In this document: one piece after another, positions 43,313 to 50,849 of the stretch | How positions within the stretch are numbered: position 1 is the stretch's first letter | How the letters are laid out: each line of letters opens with the position of its first letter | Source: Rhodobiaceae bacterium | Lineage (GTDB): Bacteria; Pseudomonadota; Alphaproteobacteria; RS24 | Direction: 5' to 3' | DNA: 55,829 nt | NCBI GenBank assembly: GCA_024639515.1 | Contig: JAHEIG010000009.1 | Location: 1 to 55,829 of the forward strand | Notes under the pieces: model-generated | Database searches by the model: none | The model's input: the letters and a program-made list of their open reading frames with translations, nothing else | Told to the model about the DNA's origin: nothing | Program-made: the position numbers and the translations under genes

Positions 43313-44359
43313 ATGGTTCTGCAAATTATCGGCCTTGCTTTCGGTGCTCTCATAATTGTTTTTGTGGCGCGCAGCTTTTACGTTTCACAACCGCTTTTTA
43401 AGGAGAAAATAAGGCAAGCCCCCGACAGTGCTTTTTCCTTGGCTCCGGTTGAGCAAGCGCTGAGTTTTGCGCGAACGAAAAACGGCAAGAGCCTGCTGGT
43501 GGTGGCAATGAATCGCGAAGGCGTGCGCGCCATTGACCTTGCCGCAGCAACAGCGTCTCAAGGCAGCGAGCCGTTGGATTTTTTACGCTCTTTGGGCGAT
43601 GAAAAATTGCGCGCGGTGATGAACAGCGACGCGACGATTTACAATTGGCGGGATCTGGATGTGCCGTTTGATTCGCAAAGCGGCATTATTGCGGCGGGGG
43701 TTAATTTTAAGGCCCATGCGGAAGAGACCGGCCTCGAAGACGGGCCGTTTCTGTTCCCGAAACTGTCAACGCCGAGCGCTTGGCAGGCGCCGGTCAAAAA
43801 ACGCACAAGGCTCGATTATGAGGTCGAGCTCTGCGCTGTAGCCATTGAGGATATTGCGCTCGGCAAAAGCGGGCGCTTCGCTTTTGTGCTGTGTAATGAT
43901 TTGACCGACAGATGGGCGCTGTTGCGTCATATTAATCTTAAAAAGCCAATGGGGCGCACCGGTTTTCCTGAGGGCAAGGGCGGCGATGGCATGCTGCCAG
44001 TCGGTGCCATTCTCATCGTGCCGCGCAAACCGGATTTTTACCAACAGATTGAATTGGGGCTGGCGGTCAATAATCGACTGCGCCAGCGCGACAGTGCCGG
44101 CATGATGATTTGGGATGCGCCATCAATCGGGCAAAAAGCTCTAGCGCTTTGCGATAAAGATTTTTATCTGCATGGCGAGGTTATTAGGCTGGCAGAATGT
44201 GGCGATTTAAAAAAAGGCACAGCCATATTGCTTGGCACACCAGAGGGCGTGGCCTTTCAAATGCCTAACATATGGATGCCGTGGGCTTACTTGCGCCAAG
44301 GTGATGCGGTAATGGCTTTCGCCTCGCATTTGGGTGTTTTGGAAACCCAAGTAGAATAA
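43313..44359 (+). CDS. Membrane-anchored fumarylacetoacetate hydrolase-family protein
   Basis: An FAH-fold hydrolase or decarboxylase domain of about 280 residues follows an N-terminal membrane helix (VLQIIGLAFGALIIVFVARSF). GVNFKAHAEET, the metal ligands in DYEVELCAV, and LGTPEGVAF fit the FAH superfamily, whose members cleave beta-diketones or hydrate dienoates after ring opening. I start at ATG 43313, 8 bases after GAGG; ATG 43307 is also possible, and the track's 43256 start overlaps the previous gene. The membrane anchor is unusual for this family. It is the last gene of module 1. Confidence 0.8.
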   Translation: MVLQIIGLAFGALIIVFVARSFYVSQPLFKEKIRQAPDSAFSLAPVEQALSFARTKNGKSLLVVAMNREGVRAIDLAAATASQGSEPLDFLRSLGDEKLRAVMNSDATIYNWRDLDVPFDSQSGIIAAGVNFKAHAEETGLEDGPFLFPKLSTPSAWQAPVKKRTRLDYEVELCAVAIEDIALGKSGRFAFVLCNDLTDRWALLRHINLKKPMGRTGFPEGKGGDGMLPVGAILIVPRKPDFYQQIELGLAVNNRLRQRDSAGMMIWDAPSIGQKALALCDKDFYLHGEVIRLAECGDLKKGTAILLGTPEGVAFQMPNIWMPWAYLRQGDAVMAFASHLGVLETQVE

Positions 44360-44388
44360 TGAAACTTGCGCGCTGGGAGATATACCAC

Positions 44389-44690
44389 TAACCCCCAATT
44401 ACCCATGTTTCACGGCCCGTGTGACCCGGAACTCGGGTCTTTGCTTGGTAGACCATATGGATGACCACAAATAGGATTTGCACGAGCCCCCAAAAGTGCT
44501 AACCTATTGATATTATTGAAGGTCAGGGCTTGCTAGGAGCCTAGGAAAGGCATCGAACCCATCTCCTGGGCACCATTTTCAAGTTTCAAGCGCCGTGTTT
44601 CACGGGACAAGCCATTGATCTTCAGACATATTTGTTTGAGGAGCTGAGATTATGGTTTCATGGTAGACCAGATGGTAGACCAAAATGCGA
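44389..44690 (+). repeat. att-like junction copy B (inverted partner of copy A)
   Basis: In order this block holds the pre-core arm, core TCTCCTGGGCACCATT (44562-44577), hairpin CCGTG-TTT-CACGG, integrase Shine-Dalgarno and integrase start codons ending AAAATGCGA. One base is missing relative to the intact integrase start (TTTCATGG against TTTCTATGG), so the first frame breaks. The repeat ends at 44690, and the TAA of the next gene (minus strand) occupies 44691-44693. Confidence 0.92.
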
Positions 44691-44963
44691 TTATGAGATC
44701 AAAAAAACCAAAATGCATGAGATGGCTATGAGCCATAGCAGAAAGCCATATCGCAAAAAGGCCGGGGCAAGCTTCAATTCCATAAACTGATAGCCGATAA
44801 CCCAAATTTTGACACCGGCCGTTAGCAAAATTGCCGTGGTGGTGGCGTCGGCCATTTTCTGCTCACCCTCGGCGAGCCACCAGGCCAAGATGGTTACCGC
44901 AACCAGCAGAAACCATGCCCATGTCATCAAACTTAATCCAATAATTTGTTTTGAATCGTTCAT
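44691..44963 (-). CDS. Cytochrome c oxidase subunit IV / NorF-like membrane protein
   Basis: This is a 90-residue protein with three hydrophobic segments, in the style of prokaryotic COX4 and NorF. It starts MNDSKQIIGLSLMTWAWFLLV and contains VIGYQFMELKLAPAFLRYGFLLWL. The ORF-track start adds 21 residues that overlap the upstream gene; I use ATG 44963, which leaves a 5-bp gap after the subunit III gene. Pairing with a subunit III homologue is the norE-norF arrangement. No catalytic oxidase subunit is nearby. Confidence 0.72.
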   Translation of the reverse strand: MNDSKQIIGLSLMTWAWFLLVAVTILAWWLAEGEQKMADATTTAILLTAGVKIWVIGYQFMELKLAPAFLRYGFLLWLIAISCILVFLIS

Positions 44964-44968
44964 AAAAC

Positions 44969-45538
44969 TCACACCAGATAGAACAGGGCAAACAGCATGA
45001 TCCACAGCAAATCGACCAAGTGCCAAAAAATGGCCCCACTTTCCAGCCCGCGTTGTGTTTCCGGGGTGAACGGGGCTTGCGATTTCTTGAACAGAAAGCT
45101 GAGTATGACAACGCCGACAAACACATGAATTGCGTGAATGGCCGTGAACACGAAGTAATACATGAAAAAATCATTGGTCATCGGGGTCATCCCGTCAGAG
45201 ACCTTGGCATTCCACTCAAAGACTTTGTTTATGAGAAATATAACACCGGACAAAATCGCCAGCCGGAACCAAATGCGATTATCTCGGCCATCGTCTAATC
45301 GAAAACGTTCAACACCGATCGCCACGAAAAAAGAGCCGGTGAGCAGAAGCAGTGTATTAGCAAGGCCGAACCTCAAATCAAGCGTGCCGCGCGCGCTTGA
45401 AAACACGCCTCCCTGTTCCTGATTGCCAATGGCAATCAGAATGAAAAACAGGGAAAAGACCAGCAAGTCCCCTGTTACAAAGGCCCAGATACCGGGTTCC
45501 CCCGGTATCCGGCTTTGCGCTTGGCTTTTCTCATTCAC
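44969..45538 (-). CDS. Cytochrome c oxidase subunit III / NorE-like protein
   Basis: This is a 189-residue, five-helix member of the heme-copper oxidase subunit III family. It starts with IPGEPGIWAFVTGDLLVFSLFF, has FVFTAIHAIHVFVGVVIL mid-protein, and ends ESGAIFWHLVDLLWIMLFALFYLV. These are close to NorE. NorE and NorF assist nitric oxide reductase in denitrifiers, but no norCB is present here. A linked oxidative pathway is more likely, given the flavin oxidase and DUF2236 neighbours. Confidence 0.85.
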   Translation of the reverse strand: MNEKSQAQSRIPGEPGIWAFVTGDLLVFSLFFILIAIGNQEQGGVFSSARGTLDLRFGLANTLLLLTGSFFVAIGVERFRLDDGRDNRIWFRLAILSGVIFLINKVFEWNAKVSDGMTPMTNDFFMYYFVFTAIHAIHVFVGVVILSFLFKKSQAPFTPETQRGLESGAIFWHLVDLLWIMLFALFYLV

Positions 45539-45561
45539 AGGATAAACAGCCTTTATAAGCT

Positions 45562-46290
45562 CTAGCTATTTTCGTCATTGGCGATCTTGATCATCACCCA
45601 GGACATAATGGCTATCCAAGCAAAGAATGCGATGAAGGGCAGATACATGGCAACAATGCCGTGCCAGGAAAACGGCCCGTCTTTGAAAAATATGACCATT
45701 TGGCCCGGCGCGAAGAGCAAAGCCGCCCATAAGTTTACATAAGCCACCCAGCGCGGAAATGGTTCTCTTCCCGGCTCGGAGAAAAAGATAGGCAGGGCTA
45801 TTAACACGCACCAGCCGCCAAATAAGGGCACAGAGAAAACTGCCAAAAAGTAGGCAAAATCAGCCCACATGAGCAATATAGATGGTGCGTAGGTATCCGG
45901 TCGGAAAACCATCAGCGACCAAGCAAAGGCCACCAGCAAAGCGATGGTGGTGCCACCTGCTGTAAATACGAGTTGCACGTACGAAAACACCGGGCTTGTT
46001 TCGAAGCGCCGGGTTTGCGCTGCAATACCTGCGCCGAATGTGCCGAAAAGGGCAAAAGAGGCGATCATGAAAATCGAGCCTACCCGCATATTGAGCAGGT
46101 TTTCATTGACCTTTGCGACGACCTCAGAAGGTGTGTCACTGGCATTCAGGAGCGGCGGCAACATGCCCCCTAACCAAACGCCGCCTATAATAAATAGGAT
46201 AATTGCCGCATATCCGGTGTAGCCGCAAAATGCCAAGGATTTCCTCGACAGGCTATCTTGCGCCAATATGTTGCTCGTTATTTCACTCAT
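45562..46290 (-). CDS. Unrecognised six- or seven-helix membrane protein
   Basis: This is a 242-residue polytopic membrane protein I do not recognise. Hydrophobic segments appear near residues 25-45, 70-88, 105-128, 140-165, 185-202 and 210-235. Aromatic-rich pieces such as GGWCVLIALPIFF and MYLPFIAFFAWIAIMSW are notable. GGGAG lies 6 bases before the ATG. It lies between the NorE-like and flavin oxidase genes on one strand with short gaps, so it likely works with them at the membrane. Confidence 0.6.
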   Translation of the reverse strand: MSEITSNILAQDSLSRKSLAFCGYTGYAAIILFIIGGVWLGGMLPPLLNASDTPSEVVAKVNENLLNMRVGSIFMIASFALFGTFGAGIAAQTRRFETSPVFSYVQLVFTAGGTTIALLVAFAWSLMVFRPDTYAPSILLMWADFAYFLAVFSVPLFGGWCVLIALPIFFSEPGREPFPRWVAYVNLWAALLFAPGQMVIFFKDGPFSWHGIVAMYLPFIAFFAWIAIMSWVMIKIANDENS

Positions 46291-46321
46291 TTTTTTCTCC
46301 CCTAGTAAGAATGGTGATTTT

Positions 46322-47644
46322 CTAAAATTCCTCCGCCCGATATCGGAGCAAATTCATTGCCGCTCTCTCGCCACTATTTACAGCGGCCTCTACTCCGGCT
46401 TGGGAGAAATAATCTCCCGCCAGTTTTATGCCTTCCGGTAATAGAGAATGAACCTTGTCGAGCATTTTGTAGTGACCCGGTTTGGCTATGGTCAGCCCGT
46501 TTTTGTAACGGAACAAATGAACAAAGCTTGGCTTTTGTGCCTGGCCAAAAGCGGCATTTACCTGTTTGACCGATTCCTCTTTTATGTCGTCATCGCTCAT
46601 ATCATTAAGTGCTGGCGTGTTGAAATAGACCCCAACCATTTGCGCCCCCTTCGGGACCGATGCCGGCAAGCGCCGTCCATGCAAAACCATAGCCCCAACA
46701 TTGCGAACGCCACCTTCGCCAACGGGCAACACAATATCTGTTGGATAATCGGGCCATGGGTCCTCGTCATACCCCACGGCAACATGGGCATATTCGGTGT
46801 AATGCGTACTCATGAGCCGATGATAGGCATCCTCCGACACATGCTCTTTCAAAAGGTCGGCAGCAATAAAGGCTTCCGTCGCAATGATAATGCTGTCGAC
46901 CAGAACACTGCCGCCCGTATAAGAAACGCGCCACATTTGACCTTCTCGCGTCAAACCTTCAACCGGGGTCGAGACATGAATCTTGTCGGAAGAAACATTG
47001 TCCAAAAACCATTCATTGATTTGCCCAATGCCACCCTCCGGTGATGACAATGCGATTTTGTGCCCCTGCTTCATCAGTGCCTTGGGAAAGGGAGTTGATA
47101 ATTCGCGTAATGGCACTGCATAAAGAAAATCCATAATCGGGCGCATGACATATTCAAATGCCTTGTCACCCAAGTTTGCACGCGACCAATCTTCCAAATT
47201 TTCATCACCGTCATATCTGGCAAGCTGCGATCCGTCGAACGGGTTGCGCGCGCTCGGCGTAAAAAGCAAGCGCAGTCCGGTCACGATTATGCGGAGTTTG
47301 TCTCGCAGCCTTAGCGTTGGAACCTTTAGAAAGCTAAAAAACGAACCAAGCCGAACCGGGTATCTGGACCTATCATCATCCATAAGCTCAGATGCACCGG
47401 TCCAGGGCACCAATTGTTTTTTTCGTCCCATTTCTCGCAGCAAGGCCATGGTGCGCGGATAGATGCCTCCCATAAGAAACAGAGCTCCAGTTCCCAGATT
47501 GTAACCGTCATCTCGATGGAGCTGTTTTGTACGCCCTCCAACTTTCTCGGCCGCCTCAAACAGGTCAAAATCAATTTTGTTTTTCTGCAAGGTATAGGCA
47601 GCTGCACAACCTGCAGGCCCGCCCCCGATGATTGCCACCTTCAT
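46322..47644 (-). CDS. FAD-dependent amine-oxidase/protoporphyrinogen-oxidase-like protein
   Basis: This is a flavoprotein of about 440 residues in the amine oxidase superfamily. The N-terminal Rossmann motif is VAIIGGGPAGCAAAYTL, followed by KVGGRTKQLHRDDGYNLGTGALFL. The C-terminal FAD piece is IKLAGDYFSQAGVEAAVNSGERAA. These fit HemG/HemY-like and phytoene-desaturase-like oxidases. The track's first codon is a TTG at 47650; I use the ATG at 47644, which follows the TetR stop closely. The substrate is unknown, with an isoprenoid or porphyrin-like compound possible. Confidence 0.82.
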   Translation of the reverse strand: MKVAIIGGGPAGCAAAYTLQKNKIDFDLFEAAEKVGGRTKQLHRDDGYNLGTGALFLMGGIYPRTMALLREMGRKKQLVPWTGASELMDDDRSRYPVRLGSFFSFLKVPTLRLRDKLRIIVTGLRLLFTPSARNPFDGSQLARYDGDENLEDWSRANLGDKAFEYVMRPIMDFLYAVPLRELSTPFPKALMKQGHKIALSSPEGGIGQINEWFLDNVSSDKIHVSTPVEGLTREGQMWRVSYTGGSVLVDSIIIATEAFIAADLLKEHVSEDAYHRLMSTHYTEYAHVAVGYDEDPWPDYPTDIVLPVGEGGVRNVGAMVLHGRRLPASVPKGAQMVGVYFNTPALNDMSDDDIKEESVKQVNAAFGQAQKPSFVHLFRYKNGLTIAKPGHYKMLDKVHSLLPEGIKLAGDYFSQAGVEAAVNSGERAAMNLLRYRAEEF

Positions 47645-47646
47645 GC

Positions 47647-48291
47647 TCAAATTCCGTTCTTAGAAATTGCTTTTGTTTGCAAGGCTCCTGCAACGAGTTG
47701 ATGGAGAAAAACCTCAATATCTATAGCTGCCGGAGTGGTAAGCTTCATTTGCGCCGCCATTTGTCCACCGCCGATGATGATATACGCGGCAATTTCTGGA
47801 TCTAAATCTGGCGATAGTTCTCCGCTTTTTTGGCCAACGCTAATGATTTCACAAAACAAATTTGCAACTCTGCTTTGCAAGTCTTCGTAAAGCGTCCAAG
47901 TGGCATTCTCGAAAGCTGTGCTCCAATCCAGCCAAATTTTCATGATTGCAGAATCTAGCTCGACGGTGTTTGAAAATGCTCGCGCCACATTCAATATTTT
48001 ATCAAAAGCAAGTTCATCCTCAGCGGCGGCGTTCCAAACAATTTCCGTTATACGGGTATCGACCAGTTCGAGTACCGCCTCCGTCAGGCTCTCTCGTGTA
48101 TCGAAATATGCATAAACGGTTGGAACGGAAACACCGGCCTTGAGAGCAACGTGTGAGCGACGTGCGCCTTCAATGCCGTGATTTACATATATTTCTATTG
48201 CACAGTCGATGAGTTGTTCACGTCTTTTTTCTGGCGAAAGTTTCGGAGCTCTCTTGGGTCGATTGGTAATTTTCAGGTTTTGCTGGCTCAC
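47647..48291 (-). CDS. TetR-family regulator of module 2
   Basis: This is a 214-residue regulator with an N-terminal helix-turn-helix (RRSHVALKAGVSVPTVYAYFDTRESLTEAVL) and a helical ligand domain. The start is GTG with GGAAG upstream. It leads the minus-strand gene row and diverges from the DUF2236 gene, with a small palindrome between them. Like module 1, this module thus carries its own TetR at a divergent junction. Confidence 0.87.
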   Translation of the reverse strand: MSQQNLKITNRPKRAPKLSPEKRREQLIDCAIEIYVNHGIEGARRSHVALKAGVSVPTVYAYFDTRESLTEAVLELVDTRITEIVWNAAAEDELAFDKILNVARAFSNTVELDSAIMKIWLDWSTAFENATWTLYEDLQSRVANLFCEIISVGQKSGELSPDLDPEIAAYIIIGGGQMAAQMKLTTPAAIDIEVFLHQLVAGALQTKAISKNGI

Positions 48292-48321
48292 AATAACTTC
48301 CTTGATTGAGTTGCATTATAC

Positions 48322-48335
48322 TGATACTAATATCA
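48322..48335. promoter_or_regulatory. Candidate operator between tetR and DUF2236 gene
   Basis: TGATA-CTAA-TATCA is a perfect 5-bp inverted repeat in the 100-bp divergent gap. It is short, so chance occurrence cannot be excluded. Confidence 0.4.
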
Positions 48336-48391
48336 CTGAAGAAAGTTCATCACAACCGGAATTTTCGCCAAAATAAACGATTGGAGGGAGG

Positions 48392-49435
48392 ATGCTCGAG
48401 GTTCTAGATTCTGAAAAGCAGTCACGTTGGTGGGTTGAGGAAAAAATAAAATCTTACGACCCGGAAACTGAGTATTCAGAAATTGTGTCGCTTATGGCGC
48501 AGTATCAGTTGGATGAGTTTACGCTCAATTTTTTGGTTACCATTCTGACAAGCTATACTCTTAAGCCGTCGCATATGGCTGAGACCCTTTCCATAACAAA
48601 CAAAGGATTGCGTCGGCCCAATCAACGTATGCAGGACACTTTGGATTTTTTCTGGATTTGGCACGTGTTTGGCCCTGACGCAGAGGAGACCAAAAAATCT
48701 CTTTCGAGATTGAACAGATTGCACGCAGGGGTCGCCCGCATGTTGCCAGGACATTTTGAGAATGGTGACGATTTCATATATGTGCTTGGTCGGCTATTTG
48801 TGCTGCAAGATCGATTGCTCAAGAACCTGAACATAGTTGGCATGAATCCCCATATAAAGGCGGCGCTGTTCAATTTCGCCAGAGCATTGTCCAAACATTT
48901 TCTAACTGAAGGCGACAAGCCGGTTGAGGGATTTCCGGACACTCCGGAAGCGCTTGAGGCATTTGTTGATGACTGGGAAAGCAAAAATCACGGCTTTTCG
49001 CCGGTGAGTCGCGACATCGTGAACTCTTTTGTTCACGCTTTTGGAGACAGATGGTTTTCGCACCCATTCAAGCCAATCGGAAGGTGGGTTTGCATCGAGG
49101 CACTTGAGGACAGTTTTTTAGAGCATGTTCGCATTAAGCCCCTAAAGGGTATTCGTAAATGGTTGGCGCGCGGCGCTCTCAAAAGTCTGTTTTTCTATAA
49201 AACAAGAATTGCTGCAGATAGAAAAACATCGGCCTATGACGAGCGGGTATTATTGAGCAAAAAAGAATGTGCGGAGATGGATGAGCGCGCCGTTAGGCGC
49301 GTGAGCGAGTTTGGCTGGACAAAGGGAGGAAAGGATTCCGTGGGCCTAGGAGATGGACCGAGCTTGGCTGGAAAATGCCCTGTCATGAGCCATACCCAAA
49401 CATCAAGCGAGGTCAAACGCCCAGTTTCCAACTAA
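48392..49435 (+). CDS. DUF2236 (MpaB / rubber-oxygenase-like) protein
   Basis: This is a 347-residue, mostly helical soluble protein with no signal peptide. The segment SRLNRLHAGVARMLPG, followed by DDFIYVLGRLFVLQDRLL, resembles the conserved R-x-x-x-x-H region of the DUF2236 family. That family includes the latex clearing protein Lcp and MpaB, both heme-dependent oxygenases of isoprenoid chains. GGAGGGAGG lies before the ATG. It is divergent from TetR and paired in the island with oxidase-like membrane subunits. Assignment is moderate because similarity is judged by eye. Confidence 0.6.
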   Translation: MLEVLDSEKQSRWWVEEKIKSYDPETEYSEIVSLMAQYQLDEFTLNFLVTILTSYTLKPSHMAETLSITNKGLRRPNQRMQDTLDFFWIWHVFGPDAEETKKSLSRLNRLHAGVARMLPGHFENGDDFIYVLGRLFVLQDRLLKNLNIVGMNPHIKAALFNFARALSKHFLTEGDKPVEGFPDTPEALEAFVDDWESKNHGFSPVSRDIVNSFVHAFGDRWFSHPFKPIGRWVCIEALEDSFLEHVRIKPLKGIRKWLARGALKSLFFYKTRIAADRKTSAYDERVLLSKKECAEMDERAVRRVSEFGWTKGGKDSVGLGDGPSLAGKCPVMSHTQTSSEVKRPVSN

Positions 49436-49480
49436 TATGGGCCGGCAATGCCGATGACCGCGACTGAATAGCTATAAGAA

Positions 49481-49583
49481 GGCTTGCTAGGGGCCTGGGG
49501 TCGGCATCGAACCCATCTCCTGGGCACCATTTTCAAGTTTCAAGCGCCGTGTTTCACGGGACAAGCCATTGATCTTCAAGCAT
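49481..49583 (+). repeat. att-like copy C downstream of the integrase
   Basis: This 103-bp block holds a diverged pre-core arm, core TCTCCTGGGCACCATT (49516-49531), the B-type hairpin and the tail CTTCAAGCAT, then breaks off. It is inverted relative to tRNA-Leu copy D and lies 18 bp from the integrase stop, so C and D frame the integrase gene alone. Confidence 0.88.
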
Positions 49584-49601
49584 CTCGGAACTTGGGGCTT
49601 C

Positions 49602-50759
49602 CTAAATTATAATTTTCTGAAGCCACTTTTGCTTCATGGCAAGGTCATACCCATCGCCATATGAGTGGCCTATGCCGGAAGTGCTCCAACCACCTATGGC
49701 ATCAGAAATGTCTGACGGACACTCAACCGCTCTTAAACGATCACGCAGAGCATGCCGGAATGAATGAACCACGCAACCTTCAGGAACTCTGGGCTTCAGC
49801 CATTTGTTAAGCGCAGCGCTTGCTGAGTTGGCATTGCATTTAGACGCACTGGTGTAATTCGGGAAGGCAAATCGCCCCTCAATCTGTACGATCCGTTCCG
49901 CAGCCCAATAGCTGTATCCGATAAGTGGCACGAGCCTTTCGCTTGATGTGGTCTTAAGCTTGCGCCATGGGTGCTCATGAATGATCAAGTGGGGTATTTC
50001 AGTATCAAGAACGATATCCTCTTTTATCAAACCCAGTGCTTCTGAGAGGCGGAGACCCGTATCGCTGATTAGAGCAAGTAGATGGCGGTTTGGATCGTCC
50101 ATCGCTTCACATTCCGCCTGCAATATTTTGATTGTTTTTACCGGCATGGTTGGCCGGGTTTTTGCCCTGTCATCGGCAGGAATGAATATTTTTGCGAATG
50201 GATTGGTGTTTGGCAGTCCGTGTTCTTGGATGGCCAAGGAGACAATAGATCGTATTGAAGCGAAACACCTCTTTACCGAAGAAGAGGCAAGGCCTCTTTG
50301 AATCAAATGATCCCGGAAACTTGCCCCATCGGCAGAAGTCAGCTCACTGATAGAGACATCGCCGCTCAAAACCATCAATTGCTCAATGTTACGCCGCGCA
50401 GTCCGCTCAAACGTTTCCCCCTTCCCTTTGCCCTTAAGACGCAGGTAGAGGTCGAGAGCTTCGGATAATGTAATCGATGCGGCCGGTTGAGCTGGGCTCT
50501 CCAGCGTCATCGAATGTTGTGAAATTATCTCTTCGAGCTTCATACCGTTCCAGAAGCTCTCCAGCTTTTCTGACAAAACAATTGCCGAAGCGATAGCCTT
50601 GCGGCGCGACTTCGTTTTAAGCGACACGACAATTCGCTCTTTGCCCAGTCGCTTTTGAAGTTCCTTCGGAATACGCCGCGTATAGTAGTAATGCACACCC
50701 CGACGCCTGGTTAGGTATGTCGCATTTTGGTCTACCATATGGTCTACCATAGAAACCAT
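49602..50759 (-). CDS. Tyrosine recombinase (site-specific integrase) of the tRNA-Leu island
   Basis: This phage-type integrase of 385 residues has the N-terminal DUF6538-like YLTRRRGVHYYYTRRIPKEL and a SAM-like core-binding domain. The catalytic domain has Arg237 (DTGLRLSEAL), His332-x-x-Arg335 (HSFRHALRD), GGWS at 356-359, and Tyr367 in GHSYGDGY as likely nucleophile. GAGGAG lies 8 bases before the ATG. It begins 76 bp after the tRNA-Leu gene on the same strand, so tRNA read-through may drive it. It looks intact and could act on all four att copies. Confidence 0.93.
   Translation of the reverse strand: MVSMVDHMVDQNATYLTRRRGVHYYYTRRIPKELQKRLGKERIVVSLKTKSRRKAIASAIVLSEKLESFWNGMKLEEIISQHSMTLESPAQPAASITLSEALDLYLRLKGKGKGETFERTARRNIEQLMVLSGDVSISELTSADGASFRDHLIQRGLASSSVKRCFASIRSIVSLAIQEHGLPNTNPFAKIFIPADDRAKTRPTMPVKTIKILQAECEAMDDPNRHLLALISDTGLRLSEALGLIKEDIVLDTEIPHLIIHEHPWRKLKTTSSERLVPLIGYSYWAAERIVQIEGRFAFPNYTSASKCNANSASAALNKWLKPRVPEGCVVHSFRHALRDRLRAVECPSDISDAIGGWSTSGIGHSYGDGYDLAMKQKWLQKIII
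50729..50748. promoter_or_regulatory. Candidate arm-type integrase site in the int start region
   Basis: This palindromic GGTCTACCATATGGTCTACC covers the first integrase codons. A close relative (TGGTAGACCATATGG) occurs in the pre-core arms of copies A and B, on the other side of the core. Paired arms around a core are typical of integrase attP sites. The assignment is inference. Confidence 0.4.
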
Positions 50760-50833
50760 GATCTCTGCTCCTCAAACAAATATGCTTGAAGATCAATGGC
50801 TTGGACCGTGAAACACGGTGCTTGAAACTTGGG

Positions 50834-50849
50834 AATGGTGCCCAGGAGA
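50834..50849 (-). mobile_element. att core D at the tRNA-Leu 3' end
   Basis: TCTCCTGGGCACCATT is shared with cores A (35131-35146), B (44562-44577) and C (49516-49531). A and D are direct repeats about 15.7 kb apart and would bound the excisable unit. B and C are inverted relative to D. Confidence 0.85.

Larger units (their letters stand above)
34813..50849. mobile_element. Composite tRNA-Leu integrative element with modular cargo
   Basis: The element spans an integrase beside tRNA-Leu, four att-like copies, a prim-pol/D5 replication gene with putative origin, and two TetR-controlled oxidative modules. A deleted older element is retained at the far edge. No capsid, tail, conjugation or transposase gene is present, so it is not a complete phage or conjugative element. 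Transfer would need a helper. The parts list resembles P4-like satellites and tycheposons. Confidence 0.8.

Noticed and set aside
44652-44690. A second integrase gene start at copy B
   Set aside because: Only about 13 codons remain, with one base missing, before the match ends; it is a remnant within the repeat.
44691-45538. Functional nitric oxide reductase or terminal oxidase locus
   Set aside because: Only subunit III-like and IV-like proteins are present; no catalytic subunit with heme-copper ligands lies in the window.
34813-50849. Complete prophage or conjugative element
   Set aside because: No capsid, tail, terminase, lysis, relaxase or type IV secretion genes are present; only an integrase and a primase-helicase.
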